This document shows, piece by piece, positions 5,869-16,678 of a DNA stretch of 64,000 nucleotides. Location: the NCBI GenBank assembly GCA_963700195.1, contig CAVOWQ010000003.1:310001-374000 (forward strand), read 5' to 3'. The translations under genes were made by a program, and so were the position numbers. Source of the stretch: AP-15 sp963700195. Its GTDB lineage: Bacteria; Pseudomonadota; Alphaproteobacteria; ATCC43930; CGMCC-115725. A model generated the notes under the pieces. The model made no database searches. It saw only the letters and a list, made by a program, of their open reading frames with translations, and was not told the origin of the DNA. Position 1 is the first letter of the stretch; every line of letters starts with the position of its first letter.

Positions 5869-8583
5869 TCACTTATCGGCCAACGCGGCCTCCGCCACGG
5901 CCGCCGGCGCCGTCTGCCGAGCCGCCGCCGCCTTGGAATAAGAGCGCAGCAGCAGGGCGACCAGCGCGGTCCAGCCGGTCTGGTGCGAGGCGCCGAGACC
6001 GCGGCCGGTGTCGCCGTGAAAGAATTCGTAGAACAGCACATTGTCGCGGAAATGCGGATCCTTCTGCTCGATCGGCGAGTCGCCGAAAACCGGTCGTTCG
6101 TCCGTCCGGTCCGCGCAGAAAGATGCGGCACAGCCGGCGCGACAGCTCAGCCGCGACTTCGCCCAGATGCAGCATCGTGCCGGAGCCGACCGGACATTCG
6201 ATCCTGAAGTCGTCGCCGTAATAGCTGTGGAACCGGTACAGCGACTCGATGAGCAGAAAATTCACCGGCATCCAGATCGGGCCGCGCCAGTTCGAATTGC
6301 CGCCGAACACCTCGGTGGCCGAGTCTCCCGGGACATAGCCGATGCTGAACCGGTGGCCGGCACGTTCGAACACATAGGGATTTTCTCCATAAAATTTGGA
6401 CAGCGAACGGACACCAAAATCGGATAGGAACGCCGTCTCGTCGAGCATCCGGCTGAGCAGGCGTTTCATCCGATGACCGCGGAGCAATGACAGCAGGTGC
6501 CGCTCGCCGGCACTGGCGTCATGCCAGCGCGAAACCAGGCGCGCGAGCTGCGGCCGATGTTCGAGAAACCAATGCAATCGAGCGTTGAACTTCCGGGGCT
6601 CGTGCAATACTTCGAGGCATCGAGCACCTCGACCGCGAAAAGCGGGATCAGCCCGACCAGTGAGCGCACCCGCAATGGGATTCGCTCGCCATCGGGCAGG
6701 TGCAGTACATCGTAATAGAATTCGTCCTCATCATCCCATAATCCGATCCCGTTGCCGCCGATATTGGTCATCGCTTCGGCGATGTAGAGAAAGTGTTCGA
6801 AAAATTTGGAGGCGATGTCTTCGTAGACATGGTCGGTGAGCGCCAGCTCGAGCGCAATGCGCATCAGGTTGAGCGTGTACATCGCCATCCAGGCGGTGCC
6901 GTCCGCCTGGTTCACGTAGCCGCCGTTCGGCAGCGCTGCGTTGCGGTCGAATATGCCGATATTGTCGAGCCCGAGAAATCCGCCCTGGAAAATGTTCCGG
7001 CCCTCGACGTCCTTGCGGTTGACCCACCAGGTGAAGTTGAGCATCAGCTTGTGGAAGACGCGCTCGAGAAAATCCCAGTCGCCCTCGCCGCCGCGGTGCT
7101 CGCGGTCGATTTCGTAGACGCGCCATGCCGCCCAGGCATGCACCGGCGGGTTGACGTCGCCGAATGCCCATTCATAGGCGGGCAATTGGCCATTGGGGTG
7201 CATGTACCAGTCGCGCGTCAGCAGCAGCAGCTGGTTCTTGGCGAAGCCGGGATCGATCAGCGCCACGGTGACGGCGTGAAAGGCCAGGTCCCAGGCGGCG
7301 TACCATGGGTATTCCCACTTGTCCGGCATCACGATGATGTCGGCATTGTTCAAATGCGCCCAGTCGGAATTGCGTCCGTGCCGCCGCGCTGCCGGCGGCG
7401 TGGGCTGCAGCGGATCACCGTTCAGCCATTCGGGAATATCGAAGTAGTAGAACTGCTTTGACCACAGCAAGCCGGCGAGCGCTTGGCGCTGTACGAGCCG
7501 CGCATCGGGGTCGGCGATGTCCTGCTGCAGTTCGGCGTAGAATTCGTCGGCTTCGGCTCGGCGCTGATCGAATACGCGGTCGAAATCGTCGAGTCCGGAA
7601 GCGTGGTCAGCGAGGGTCAGCCGAGTACGCAACCGGCGGCTTTCTCCCGCAGGCAACCGAAGCCGATGATGCGCCGCGACTTTGGTGCCCCGACGATCCG
7701 GTTTCACGGCCGCGGTGTCGCCGTTCACGATATAATCGTTGATGCCGTCCTTGAAGTGGTGGCCCGGTGCATCGATCCCGCACAACCGCCTTATGTTCGT
7801 GTCATTTTCACAAAACAAGAATTCCGGCCGGCCGTCACAGAAGAGCCGCAGCGGCGGGAGCCCCGGGCGATCGACCGAGATCGAATTATCCTCGCGTGCA
7901 ACGAGCTGCGGTCGCATCGAATCGGGCTTCCACGACCAGGTGTTGCGCGCCCAGAGCTGCGGCAGTACGTGCAATGTGGCCGCTTCGGTCGCGCGATTAT
8001 GGATCGTCACCCGCATCAGGATGTCGTCGACATCGGCCTTTGCGTATTCGATCTCGACATCGAAATAGCGATTATCGGCAAAGACGCCGGTGTCGATCAG
8101 CTCGAACTCCGGGTCTGCCCGGCCGCGGCGGCGGTTCTCTTCTACGAGTTGAGCATAAGGGAAAGCGGCCTGCGGATATTTGTAGAGCATCCGCATGTAC
8201 GAATGGGTCGGCGTGCCGTCGAGGTAGTAGTAAAGCTCCTTGACGTCCTCGCCGTGGTTGCCTTCGGAATTGGTGAGCCCGAACAGCCGCTCCTTCAGGA
8301 TCGGGTCGCGGCCGTTCCACAATGCCAAGCCGAGGCAGAGCAGCAGCTGGTCGTCGCCAAAGCCGCCGATCCCGTCCTCGCCCCAGCGATAGGCCCGGCT
8401 GCGAGCCTGATCATGCGAAAAATATTCCCAGGCCGTGCCATACTCGCTGTAATCCTCGCGCACCGTTCCCCATTGACGCTCGCTGAGATACGGTCCCCAG
8501 CGCCGCCAATGTTTGCCGTGCCGGATTTCTTCCAGGCGCAGCGCCTCGGCGGAGCGAAATGTCCCGCGCAAACCTTCTGCCAT
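5869..8583 (-). pseudogene. GH63-like (MGH1-like) glucosidase, with two compensating frameshifts
   Basis: The gene would encode about 904 residues of a glycoside hydrolase acting on alpha-glucosides such as glucosylglycerate. The first 660 residues are in one frame and include the (alpha/alpha)6-barrel motifs WAHLNNADIIVMPDKWEYPW, AAWDLAFHAV and QLPAYEWAFGDVNPPVHAWA. From about 6605 homology moves to a second frame (FGVRSLSKFYGENPYVF, GNSNWRGPIWMPVNFLLIES). Near 6095 it returns to the first frame (FGDSPIEQKDPHF, FYEFFHGDTGRG, GASHQTGWTALV), ending at 5869. Two opposite single-base changes explain this. Either the gene is inactive or the consensus carries errors. Confidence 0.85.
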
Positions 8584-8661
8584 CGGCTCAGCTCCCTTTC
8601 GAGCGGCGCCTCAGGCTAATATCTCCGCTGTCAGATGACCAAAGGTGTTTAGGGGGCATGC

Positions 8662-10056
8662 ATGACAAAAGCGAACAATCGGTTAGCCACCTACGATGCC
8701 GTCATCATCGGCACCGGGCAGGCCGGACCGCCGCTGGCGCGGCGCCTGGCGGCAGCGGGCATGACCGTCGCGATCATCGAACGCGGGGCGTTTGGCGGCA
8801 CCTGCGTCAACACCGGCTGCATTCCCACCAAGACATTGGTCGCCAGCGCCTATGCGGCGCATATGGCCCGCCGAGCCGGCGAGTTCGGGGTTCGCCTCGC
8901 AGGTCCGGTGTATGTCGACATGCCGCGGGTAAAAGCTAGAAAGGACCGGATTTCCGAGCAATCGCGTGTGGGGGTCGAGCAAAGCTTGAGGAGCTTGGCG
9001 AATTGCACGGTCTATCAGGGCCATGCCCGCTTTGTCGCGCCGCACGAGGTTCAAGTCGGTGATGCAATCCTCGCCGCCGAGCGGATCTTCATCAATGTCG
9101 GCGGCCGGGCTTTGGTGCCCAACTTGCCCGGGCTCGATCAGGTGCCCTATTTGACGAACAGCTCGATGATGGCGGTCGATTTTGTGCCGCGCCATCTGGT
9201 GGTCGTCGGCGGCAGCTATGTCGGGCTGGAATTCGCGCAAATCTACCGGCGGTTCGGCAGCGAGGTCACGGTCGTGGAAATGGCGCCGCGTCTCGTCCAC
9301 CGCGAAGACCTCGACGTGTCAACCGCGATCGCAGAGATTCTCGAAAGCGAAGGCATAGGTCTGCGCGTCAAGGCGGAATGCATCCGGCTCGCGCGGAGCG
9401 GCGACGATGTCCTGGTGGGTCTCGATTGCACGGAGGGGCCGCCTGAAATTCGCGGGTCGCACCTGCTGCTCGCCGTCGGCCGCCGGCCGAACACCGACGA
9501 TCTAGGGCTCGACAACGCCGGTATCGACCGGGACGAACGCGGCTACATCAAGGTCGACGATCAGTTGAGCACCAACGTGCCGGGGGTGTGGGCGCTCGGC
9601 GACTGCAACGGCAAAGGCGGCTTCACCCACACCGCCTATAATGATTTCGAGATCCTCGCCGCAAACCTCCTCGATGGCGGCTCGCGCCGGGTCAGTGACC
9701 GCATTACCACCTATGCGCTCTATATCGATCCACCGCTCGGCAGAGCGGGAATGACCGAGGCCGAGGTAAAGAGCAGCGGAAAGCCCGCCCTGATCGCGAC
9801 GCGCCCGATGACCCGCGTCGGCCGTGCTGTCGAAAAGGGCGAAACGGCCGGCTTTATGAAGGTACTGGCCGATGCCGATGGCAAGCAAATCCTCGGCGCC
9901 TCGCTGCTCGGGACCGGGTGCGACGAGGTAATTCACGCCATCCTCGACTTGATGTACGCCAAGGCGCCCTACAATTTGTTGCAGCGGACAATGCCGATCC
10001 ATCCGACGGTGTCGGAACTGCTGCCGACACTGCTCGGCGACCTGCACCCCCTATAG
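8662..10056 (+). CDS. FAD-dependent pyridine nucleotide-disulfide oxidoreductase, mercuric reductase-like
   Basis: 464-residue group I flavoprotein. FAD motif GTGQAG (17-22), redox-active disulfide C48-VNTG-C53, NAD(P)-binding VVVGGSYVGLEF near 180, second FAD motif NVPGVWALGDCNGKGGFTH, and the C-terminal HPTVSE with the catalytic His-Glu. It lacks the C-terminal vicinal Cys pair and the N-terminal metal-binding domain of true MerA, so mercury reduction is doubtful; a general disulfide reductase is more likely. It is divergent from the glucosidase gene with a 78-base shared promoter region. RBS AGGGGG precedes the ATG. Confidence 0.92.
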   Translation: MTKANNRLATYDAVIIGTGQAGPPLARRLAAAGMTVAIIERGAFGGTCVNTGCIPTKTLVASAYAAHMARRAGEFGVRLAGPVYVDMPRVKARKDRISEQSRVGVEQSLRSLANCTVYQGHARFVAPHEVQVGDAILAAERIFINVGGRALVPNLPGLDQVPYLTNSSMMAVDFVPRHLVVVGGSYVGLEFAQIYRRFGSEVTVVEMAPRLVHREDLDVSTAIAEILESEGIGLRVKAECIRLARSGDDVLVGLDCTEGPPEIRGSHLLLAVGRRPNTDDLGLDNAGIDRDERGYIKVDDQLSTNVPGVWALGDCNGKGGFTHTAYNDFEILAANLLDGGSRRVSDRITTYALYIDPPLGRAGMTEAEVKSSGKPALIATRPMTRVGRAVEKGETAGFMKVLADADGKQILGASLLGTGCDEVIHAILDLMYAKAPYNLLQRTMPIHPTVSELLPTLLGDLHPL

Positions 10057-10073
10057 ACGGCGTAGCTTGGCGG

Positions 10074-10716
10074 TTAAGTCGCTTCGGCCGCCAGGATTCC
10101 CATCAGGCTTCGACGCCCTTTCCACCGCTCGACGATCAGAGCGTCGAGGCCGAGGCTGCGACCGTAATGGTGGAGGGCAAAGATCAGCTGGATCACCAGG
10201 AAGAAGAAATAGGTCCAGGGCCACTCCCCCTCGGCACTGTAGAGGCCGAGCCACAGATTGAGGATCTGCAGCGCGCCGATCAACCCCCAGAAGCGCACGA
10301 AGATCCCCAATATCAGCGATACCGCCGTCAATACCTCGGCCGCGTAAACCACGGGTGCGAACAGATAAAAGTGCGGCAATACGATGTTGTTGACGAAATC
10401 AGCCTGCAACGGGATCGCCGCGGACTTGCCCATCACGGTCATCCAATAGGCCAGACCCGTCTGCGCCGAACGGCTGCTCCGGATGGTCGGTATAGAATGG
10501 CGGCAATTTCCACAGGGTCTGCTCCCACCACATGCAGCCGATCACCAACCGAAAAGCCCAGTTGCCGATATGCTCGATCGTGCGCTGCGCCGGCATCGTG
10601 CGATAGACGTGGACCGCGACGGCGATGCTGCCGACGAGGAGGAGCCAAAATATCGCCGTCGTCCAGGCCGGCTGCAACAGAAACTGGACCGTGTCGGAGA
10701 TCGGGTTGTGATTCAT
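10074..10716 (-). pseudogene. DoxX-like integral membrane protein, frameshifted
   Basis: N-terminal frame (10716 to about 10455): MNHNPISDTVQF, a membrane helix, then WAFRLVIGCMWWEQTLWKLPP. C-terminal frame (about 10455 to 10074): LAYWMTVMGKSAAIPLQ, two or three helices, AEGEWPWTYFFFLVIQL, ending GRSLGLDALIVERW. Joined, they make a typical DoxX/DoxD-family protein of about 213 residues with four helices. A single-base change near 10455 separates them. DoxX relatives often accompany flavoprotein oxidoreductases, and this gene is convergent with the one at 8662-10056. Confidence 0.78.
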
Positions 10717-10756
10717 CGGACGGACCCTCAGAGACCGAGAATGAGCGTCGCTCCGG

Positions 10757-10846
10757 GTCGTCGTTCCCGCGAAAGCGGGAATCCAGGTCCGGAAGGCCGC
10801 GGCGTTGGCCTGGGCCCCGCTTTTGCGGGGGTGACGATAGCTATCG
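10757..10846. repeat. Dispersed palindromic repeat, second family, copy 1
   Basis: The left arm CGTCGTTCCCGCGAAAGCGG and the right arm CCCCGCTTTTGCGGGGGTGA, each a hairpin by itself, flank a variable centre of about 45 bases containing GGCCGCGGCG. A second copy with the same arms lies at 16888-16996, and a diverged relative at 60660-60735. This layout is a common intergenic repeat in alphaproteobacteria. Confidence 0.8.
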
Positions 10847-10884
10847 AGCTGGATTGTAAGGCGATCCCCTCGAAAACTTAATTC

Positions 10885-12939
10885 CTATTGTCGCCCATCA
10901 AAAACGCGTGGGGTTGTCGTTTCGATGCGGCGCGCGCGTTGCAATCGCCACCACGCCTCGATGACGCAAGCGACCGACCAGGCCTGAGAGGGCGCGCCGG
11001 CCGGGAGATGCGGCGGCTCCGCCTCGAAGATTTCGCTGACGGTTCCGAGCCCGGCATCGAACAGGTGATCGTGCATCGCGGCGAGACGCTGCAGGGCCAA
11101 ATCGGCATCGCCGTGCACGCGGTATTCCGCCAGCGCGTAATGGCCGAGCAGCCAGGCCCAGACCGTCCCTCGATGATAGGCGCCGTCGCGGTGCCACGGG
11201 TCGCCGGTATAGTGCGGCTGGTAGTCGGGATCGCCGGCCGCCAGCGAACGCAGCCCGTAGGAGGTCAGCAACCGGTCGCCGCACAGCACGACGACGCGCT
11301 TCTGCCGATCCGGCGCTAGGGGCGAGTGCGGCAGGCTGACCGCCAGGATCTGGTTCGGCCGGATCGAGCCGTCATTGCCGGCGGGGCCATCGATCACGTC
11401 GAAGAGCCCGCCGGTCCGCTCGTCGGCGAAGCGAGCAAAGCTCATACGGGCTTGTTCGGCAAGGTTGCGGTAAGGATCTGCAGTCCGGCCGAGCATCTCG
11501 GCAAAGCCGGCGATGATGCACAGCGCGTTGTACCAAAGCGCATTGATCTCGACCGGTTTGCCGATGCGCGGGGTTACGACCCAGTCGCCGACTTTGGCGT
11601 CCATCCAGGTGAGCTGCACTCCGGGTTCGCCGGCGCCGAGCAGGCCGTCGCCAGGATCGGCGCGGATCCCGTAGCGCGTGCCCTTGAGATGCCAGTCGAC
11701 GATGTCGGCGAGGACCGGAAAGGCCCGGGCAAGACTCTCGCGGTCGCCGCTCGCCTCGACATAGGCGCGCCAAGCCTCGAAGAACCACAGGGTCGCGTCG
11801 GCGGTGTTGTAGTCGGGCTTATCCCCGGCCCCCGGAAAGACATTGGGCAGCATGCCGCGGTCGACGAAACGCGCGAAGGTCAGCAGGATGTCGCGTGCCC
11901 ACTCTTGTCGGCCGGTGGCGAGCGTCAGGCCCGGCAGGCAGATCATCGTGTCGCGGCCCCAGTCGCCGAACCAGGGATAACCGGCGATTACCGACTTGCC
12001 GATCACCGATATGCCGTCCGGGCGCCCGGGCAGCGGCCGGCTGAAGATAAAGCTGTCGGCAGCGATGAGGAGCTGCGCGATCCAGCCGGGCGGCGCCGCC
12101 ATTTCGGGGACATGCTGGGCGGCCTGGTCGAGCACGCCTTGCTGCCGCTTTCGCCGGCGTTCCAACGCAGCTTCCAAATCGGGAGACGGATCGCCCTCGA
12201 GACTGCCGACAACGCCGACCCAGTTGCCGGGAGCCAAATCGAGCCTGGCTTCCCCCACCTGCAAATGGTTGTCCCGGTCGGACAAACCGCGCTCGCGTTC
12301 GACCGGCAGATCGAAGTTTTCGATCCACTGCTGAACCGGTGTAATGACGCCGCCACAGCTGCGTAGGGTCAGAGCAAAGTTTGGCCGGCACACCCGCAAG
12401 CCGGCTTTCTCGGCCTCCAGCACCGGAGCGAACTCTCCGGTTGCGGTCTGTCCATGGTAGTCGCGGTCATTGACCATGAGCCGGACGCGCAATGCCAGCT
12501 TCCGCATACTCTGCTCGGGACCGGGCAAGAGCCGCCAGGCGACATAGGTCGTATCGGCACCCGGTTCGAGCCAGATGCGCGACTCTATGCGAACGAGCCC
12601 GACGGCAAAGAGCCAGACCGGGATGCCGCCGTCGAGACGAAACGTCTCGATATGAATGTGACCGGCCGGGCTGATCGTCCCGGCGCTCCAGCGGTTGGTG
12701 AACAGCGGCCAGCTCCGCTCGCCATCGACGAGCTCCGCATCGGCCTTTACCCAGACCAACCGGCGGCCCAGCGGCGGGTCCACCGGCGCAATCAGCAACC
12801 CGTGATATCGCCGCGTCAGGCTGCCGGCGATCGTGCCGGCGGCATAGCCGCCGCGGCCATTGGCGAGCCACCATTCGCGGCGCTCGGCCTGATGGAGGTC
12901 GCCGCAGATCGCCCGGCCGAAGCGGATCATGTTCGTCAT
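10885..12939 (-). CDS. Amylo-alpha-1,6-glucosidase / glycogen debranching enzyme-like (GH133)
   Basis: 684 residues. N-terminal debranching domain with EWWLANGRGGYAAGTIAG and TRRYHGLLIA; C-terminal (alpha/alpha)6 barrel with GYPWFGDWGRDTMICLPGL, IGKPVEINALWYNAL and the late motif PSQAWSVACVIEAW. These are diagnostic for GH133 debranching enzymes, which remove alpha-1,6-linked glucose from glycogen-like polymers. The start at 12939 was chosen for its GGGAGGT ribosome site and 4-base ATGA overlap with the upstream MFS gene, indicating one transcript. The frame is open further upstream but only as antisense to the MFS protein. Confidence 0.93.
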   Translation of the reverse strand: MTNMIRFGRAICGDLHQAERREWWLANGRGGYAAGTIAGSLTRRYHGLLIAPVDPPLGRRLVWVKADAELVDGERSWPLFTNRWSAGTISPAGHIHIETFRLDGGIPVWLFAVGLVRIESRIWLEPGADTTYVAWRLLPGPEQSMRKLALRVRLMVNDRDYHGQTATGEFAPVLEAEKAGLRVCRPNFALTLRSCGGVITPVQQWIENFDLPVERERGLSDRDNHLQVGEARLDLAPGNWVGVVGSLEGDPSPDLEAALERRRKRQQGVLDQAAQHVPEMAAPPGWIAQLLIAADSFIFSRPLPGRPDGISVIGKSVIAGYPWFGDWGRDTMICLPGLTLATGRQEWARDILLTFARFVDRGMLPNVFPGAGDKPDYNTADATLWFFEAWRAYVEASGDRESLARAFPVLADIVDWHLKGTRYGIRADPGDGLLGAGEPGVQLTWMDAKVGDWVVTPRIGKPVEINALWYNALCIIAGFAEMLGRTADPYRNLAEQARMSFARFADERTGGLFDVIDGPAGNDGSIRPNQILAVSLPHSPLAPDRQKRVVVLCGDRLLTSYGLRSLAAGDPDYQPHYTGDPWHRDGAYHRGTVWAWLLGHYALAEYRVHGDADLALQRLAAMHDHLFDAGLGTVSEIFEAEPPHLPAGAPSQAWSVACVIEAWWRLQRARRIETTTPRVFDGRQ

Positions 12940-14159
12940 CGTGACCTCCCGCTCTCCGGACGATGGGGCGCGTTGCCGTCGACCACCCCGGCGAAGACCG
13001 CAACGGCGAGCACGCCGCAGACGATCGCAATTAAGGCCAAGCGTAAACCGACGAGCTCGGCGGTCATGCCGATCAATGGCGGGCCGGCGAGCAATCCGGC
13101 GTAGCCGGTGGTAGCAACCGCGGCTATGCCGAGACCCGGCGTCATCCCCTGAACCCGGCCAGCGGCGCCAAACAGGATCGGGATCATGTTGGCGAGCCCA
13201 AGGCCAAACAGCGTAAAGCCGAGCACCGACAAAACCAAACCCGGCATAGTCAGCGCCGTCGTCACGCCGACAGCGGCCGCGAGCCCTCCGGCCCGCAGCA
13301 AGATCGGTGCCCCCCAACGCCGCCGCACCCAGTCGCCGGAAAACCGGCCGGCCGCCATCGCCAGAGAAAAGCCAGCGAAGCCGGTCGCGGCGGCATCTAT
13401 GCCGGCGCGGCGGTAATCGCGCAGAAAGACTGCGGCCCAGTCACCCATCGCGCCCTCGGCCATGAGCGCCAAGAACGCCAAGGCCCCCAATCCGAGCAGC
13501 GCGCGAGAGGGCCAGGCCAGCACGGCGCCCCGGTCTGCGCCGCGAGCCTCGCCATGCAGCAGAAATCGAGATGTCGCGAACAGCAACGGCATCAGAACAA
13601 TGGTTAGGCCGAGCGTCTGGGCCGGAGCGGGGATGCCGACCGAGGCGGCGGCCGCGGCGAGGCCGGCGCCGGCAAGGCCGCCTGCGCTGTAGAGCCCGTG
13701 CAGGGAGGAGAGGATTGGGCGCCGATAGCGGTCCTCGATCACCACCGCTTGCGCATTCATCGACACGTCGAGCATGCCGTTGGCTGCCCCGAAGAGCAGC
13801 AACGCCAGGATCAGGGCTACGAGGTTTGGCGCCAGTACCGGCGCTGGCAGCAACAGGCACAGCGCCAGCCCGGCCGTCCGGGTCGTTACATCGCTGCCGA
13901 ACCGCCCCGCGGACCAGCCGGCCAACGGCAATACCAGCACCGAACCGACCGCCATCGAAAAGAGCGCGATGCCGAGCCGAAAATCACCCAGCCCGAGCCG
14001 CTCCTTAACCTCGGGAATATGCGGCAGCCAACTCGCCACGACGAAGCCGTTTGCGAAGAACACAAGAGACACCGAAATTCGGGCGCGTCGCAACCGGGCG
14101 GCCGACGCTGCCTCATTGGCGAGGAAAATCGGGTCTGCAGCGGCCGTTTGAGCGATCAG
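12936..14159 (-). CDS. MFS transporter
   Basis: About 407 residues with 12 predicted helices, starting ISVSLVFFANGFVVASWLPHIPE. It carries the MFS signature-like GRFGSDVTTR after helix 2, and GAANGMLDVSMNAQAV and SSLHGLYSAGG in the following loop. These belong to the FucP/YbjJ-like MFS group, which includes sugar carriers. No ATG precedes the homologous region; the best start is CTG at 14159, which overlaps the stop of the preceding bufA1-like gene as CTGA. Downstream it overlaps the debranching enzyme gene as ATGA, so translation through the three genes is probably coupled. Confidence 0.87.
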   Translation of the reverse strand: MIAQTAAADPIFLANEAASAARLRRARISVSLVFFANGFVVASWLPHIPEVKERLGLGDFRLGIALFSMAVGSVLVLPLAGWSAGRFGSDVTTRTAGLALCLLLPAPVLAPNLVALILALLLFGAANGMLDVSMNAQAVVIEDRYRRPILSSLHGLYSAGGLAGAGLAAAAASVGIPAPAQTLGLTIVLMPLLFATSRFLLHGEARGADRGAVLAWPSRALLGLGALAFLALMAEGAMGDWAAVFLRDYRRAGIDAAATGFAGFSLAMAAGRFSGDWVRRRWGAPILLRAGGLAAAVGVTTALTMPGLVLSVLGFTLFGLGLANMIPILFGAAGRVQGMTPGLGIAAVATTGYAGLLAGPPLIGMTAELVGLRLALIAIVCGVLAVAVFAGVVDGNAPHRPESGRSR

Positions 14160-14422
14160 GATTCTTTCGGGGTCGGGCTGCCGCCGTTGATCTTCATGCA
14201 GGTGCCTGCCGGCACGTAGATCCAGGAATCGCCTGCGGCGGCTGTCTTCTACTCGCCGGCGCAGGAATGGGTCGCAGTCTGGCAGTCGTTCTGGCCGGCC
14301 GCGGCGACGCCGAAGCATTTCTCCGCCTTGTAAGGCGGAGCCGGTGCCGGTCCCGCATCCGCCGGCATTGACAGAGACGCCGCGGCGGCGACAGCGGCGG
14401 CGATGAGCGCGGAAGGTTTCAT
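14156..14422 (-). pseudogene. bufA1: Bufferin precursor, BufA1/DUF2282 type, interrupted by an in-frame amber codon
   Basis: Reading from ATG 14422: signal peptide MKPSALIAAAVAAAASLSMP, then EKCFGVAAAGQNDC, ATHSCAGE, a TAG codon at 14249-14251, then in the same frame SWIYVPAGTCMKINGGSPTP and TGA at 14156. The four cysteines (KC, DC, SC, TC) and flanking residues match BufA1 bufferins, secreted copper-binding RiPPs whose Cys are modified by BufB. Only the amber codon breaks the gene; no frameshift is needed. Whether it is a nonsense mutation, a base-call error or suppressed cannot be seen. A bufB gene lies 2.6 kb away on the other strand; no bufC is present nearby. Confidence 0.82.
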
Positions 14423-14478
14423 ACGGACTCCATCGCAAGCGGACCCCCGTTCTGCGGCGCTCAATTGGGGTCAGCAAA

Positions 14479-16678
14479 TCACTTTTCGGCGAGAATCGAC
14501 ACCGCAGTCCAATCCTCCGGGGGCGGAGACGCAAGGTAGTTTCGACAGCGTTCGACGAATATCTGCGAAGGGAGGTCGTCACCGCGATTGGCAATCGCGG
14601 TCCCGAACAGCTCGGCCGCGCCCGCCCAATCGCGCCGCGCATAGGCGTCGAGGCCGGCTTCATATGCGGTGACCCATTCCGGCGTTTGCCGAGCACCCTG
14701 ATCGGCCATGCCGAGCAGCTCGTAGACGGCAAGCCCTTGGGCGCGGCCGTAGACCGCGACCCAATCGAGCCGCCGGGCCAGGATGGCATCGCCCGCGGCC
14801 GCGCGCGTGTCCTCGCCGATCAGGATTTCGGTTCCGTATCGTTTGTTGACCGCTTCGAGGCGGCTCGCGACATTGACGCTATCGCCGATCACCGTGTAGC
14901 TCAGCCGCTCATTGGAGCCGATGTTGCCGATCAGCATTCGCCCGGTATTGATGCCGACGCGCATGCGCAGCGGGACCCCTTTGCCGCCGCCCGGCTCGCC
15001 GCCGCGCTGACACAGACGGCGTCGGAATTCGAGCGCTGCGGCACAAGCGTCGACCGCATGCCGGTCGTTCGGCGTGGGCGCGCCCCAGAACGCCATCACC
15101 GCATCGCCGATGAACTTGTCGATGGTTCCGTTGTGCGTCGAAATCGCGACCGAGGCGAGTTCGAGGTAGTCGCTGAGCACCGGCACGATCGCGTCACCCA
15201 GCCGCTCCGACAGCCCGGTAAAGCCGACAATATCGGTAAACAGCACGGTCAGGACCTGCTGGCGGCCGCCTGGGCGAGCCTCGACGCCGCGCGCCACCAG
15301 GGTGCGAACGAGCGCCGTCGGAATGTATTTTTGGAATGATGAGAGGCCCCGGCTCATCTGCGTCAGCGCGGCGGAAAGGTTGTCGAGCTCGCGCAGAGGC
15401 GAGCTCATCCGGGTAATCGCGTCGAGCTCGAAACTCTCGATGTGCTTCAATTGACCGACAATGCGAAGCAGCGGCGCGCCGATCAGCCGGTTGGCCGTCA
15501 AGATGGCCAGCGCCGCGACTACGAGCGTCAGCAACCCGAGAGCCGCCAGCAAGAGCTTTGCGTTTCGCTCGATCGTCGCCAGAAAATCACGGGCCGGAAT
15601 GACCGTAGCGACCACCCAATCGTCGAAACCCAACGGCGCGAAAGCAAGAAAGTACTCGCGGCCATCCTCGGAGGAGGCGAGTTCTGACCTGGCGCGTATC
15701 CGAGAGGGCAGCGAGATCCATACTGCCGCGACCGAGATATTCGACGACGGTCCTCAACAGGCCGTTGTTCTGGCTCAGGCTCCGGAGGTTCGGCGTCTCG
15801 CCGTTCTGCTGCTGCTCTATTGCCGCCGGATCCGGTGATGCCATAACTTTGCCGTTACGATCGAGCACAACAACCGTACCGGACTTGCCGACATCTAGGC
15901 TCGACAGGAATTGCGACAGCCGCGACAAATCGATGACGACGTTGATGACGGCGACGAATTGATCATCGACCATCAGCGGGGTCGAGATGCCGATCGCTTG
16001 CCGGTGGCTGCCGGGAAAATTGGATATCCGGCTCCAGCCCGGCCGGTTTTCCGCGACCGCGCGGCGGTACCAGGGCTGCGCCGCCGCGTTGTAGGTACTC
16101 GGCTCGAACTCGCGGTTGTTGAACATGATGTCGCCGACCTCCGGCGTGTAATAATCGGTCCGTTGGCGCGCGGTTCCTGTCGCCGGGTCCCATTTGACCT
16201 CGATCATGTCGATTTCGGTGTCGCTGGCTTTGCGGGAGCCGAAAAATCCGCCATCGGGAAAGCCCAGCGAAATCCACGAGAGGCTCGGTTGCGAGCGCAG
16301 CAATGCCAGAAAGACGAACTCGCGCTTGCCTTCGTCCGTCACCTTTATCGTGCCCTGAAAGAAGATAGATCGAACCGCCTCCTCCATTGACGAGGCATCG
16401 TCGAGCACGCCGTGCAATTCATGGTAGATCGACTCGACAATCTGGCGATTGAGCTGCCCGACCACATCGCCGACATTGCGGCGCGCCGCAACCGACCAAA
16501 ACAGATGGATCAGCAATGCGGTCAGGACCACAGTGCTCAGCACCAGCGCGGTAAGCGCCCCACGCAAACCAAGCTTGTATCCTTGCCTTCTCGGGACCCG
16601 CGGCGAAGCGTCTGTGCGTGAGACAGCGAGCCGGATCGAACGCGCCTGACGCAAAAGACGATCGACTGTTTCAGACAC
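14479..16678 (-). pseudogene. Membrane-bound adenylate/guanylate cyclase with Cache sensor, frameshifted
   Basis: The first frame (16678 to about 15700) holds an N-terminal membrane helix, then a periplasmic dCache-type sensor (FGSRKASDTEIDMIEV, YYTPEVGDIMFNN, QPWYRRAVAENRPGWS, DVGKSGTVVVLDRNG). The second frame continues with SELASSEDGREYF...FDDWVVATVIPARDF, a second helix, a HAMP-like segment and a class III cyclase domain: VLFTDIVGFTGLSERLGD (metal-binding Asp), IDKFIGDAVMAFWGAP, RVGINTGRMLIGNIGS, YTVIGDSVNVASRLE. The total would be about 733 residues. A one-base change near 15700 separates the halves. It probably makes cAMP in response to an external ligand. It sits between bufA1 and bufB. 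Confidence 0.85.

Noticed and set aside
7483..8619. A 378-codon plus-strand frame inside the glucosidase gene
   Set aside because: Antisense to a well-supported glycoside hydrolase and without any recognisable domain.
8662..10056. Mercury resistance (MerA)
   Set aside because: The redox disulfide and HPTVSE end are shared with all group I flavoproteins; the C-terminal Cys pair and other mer genes are missing.
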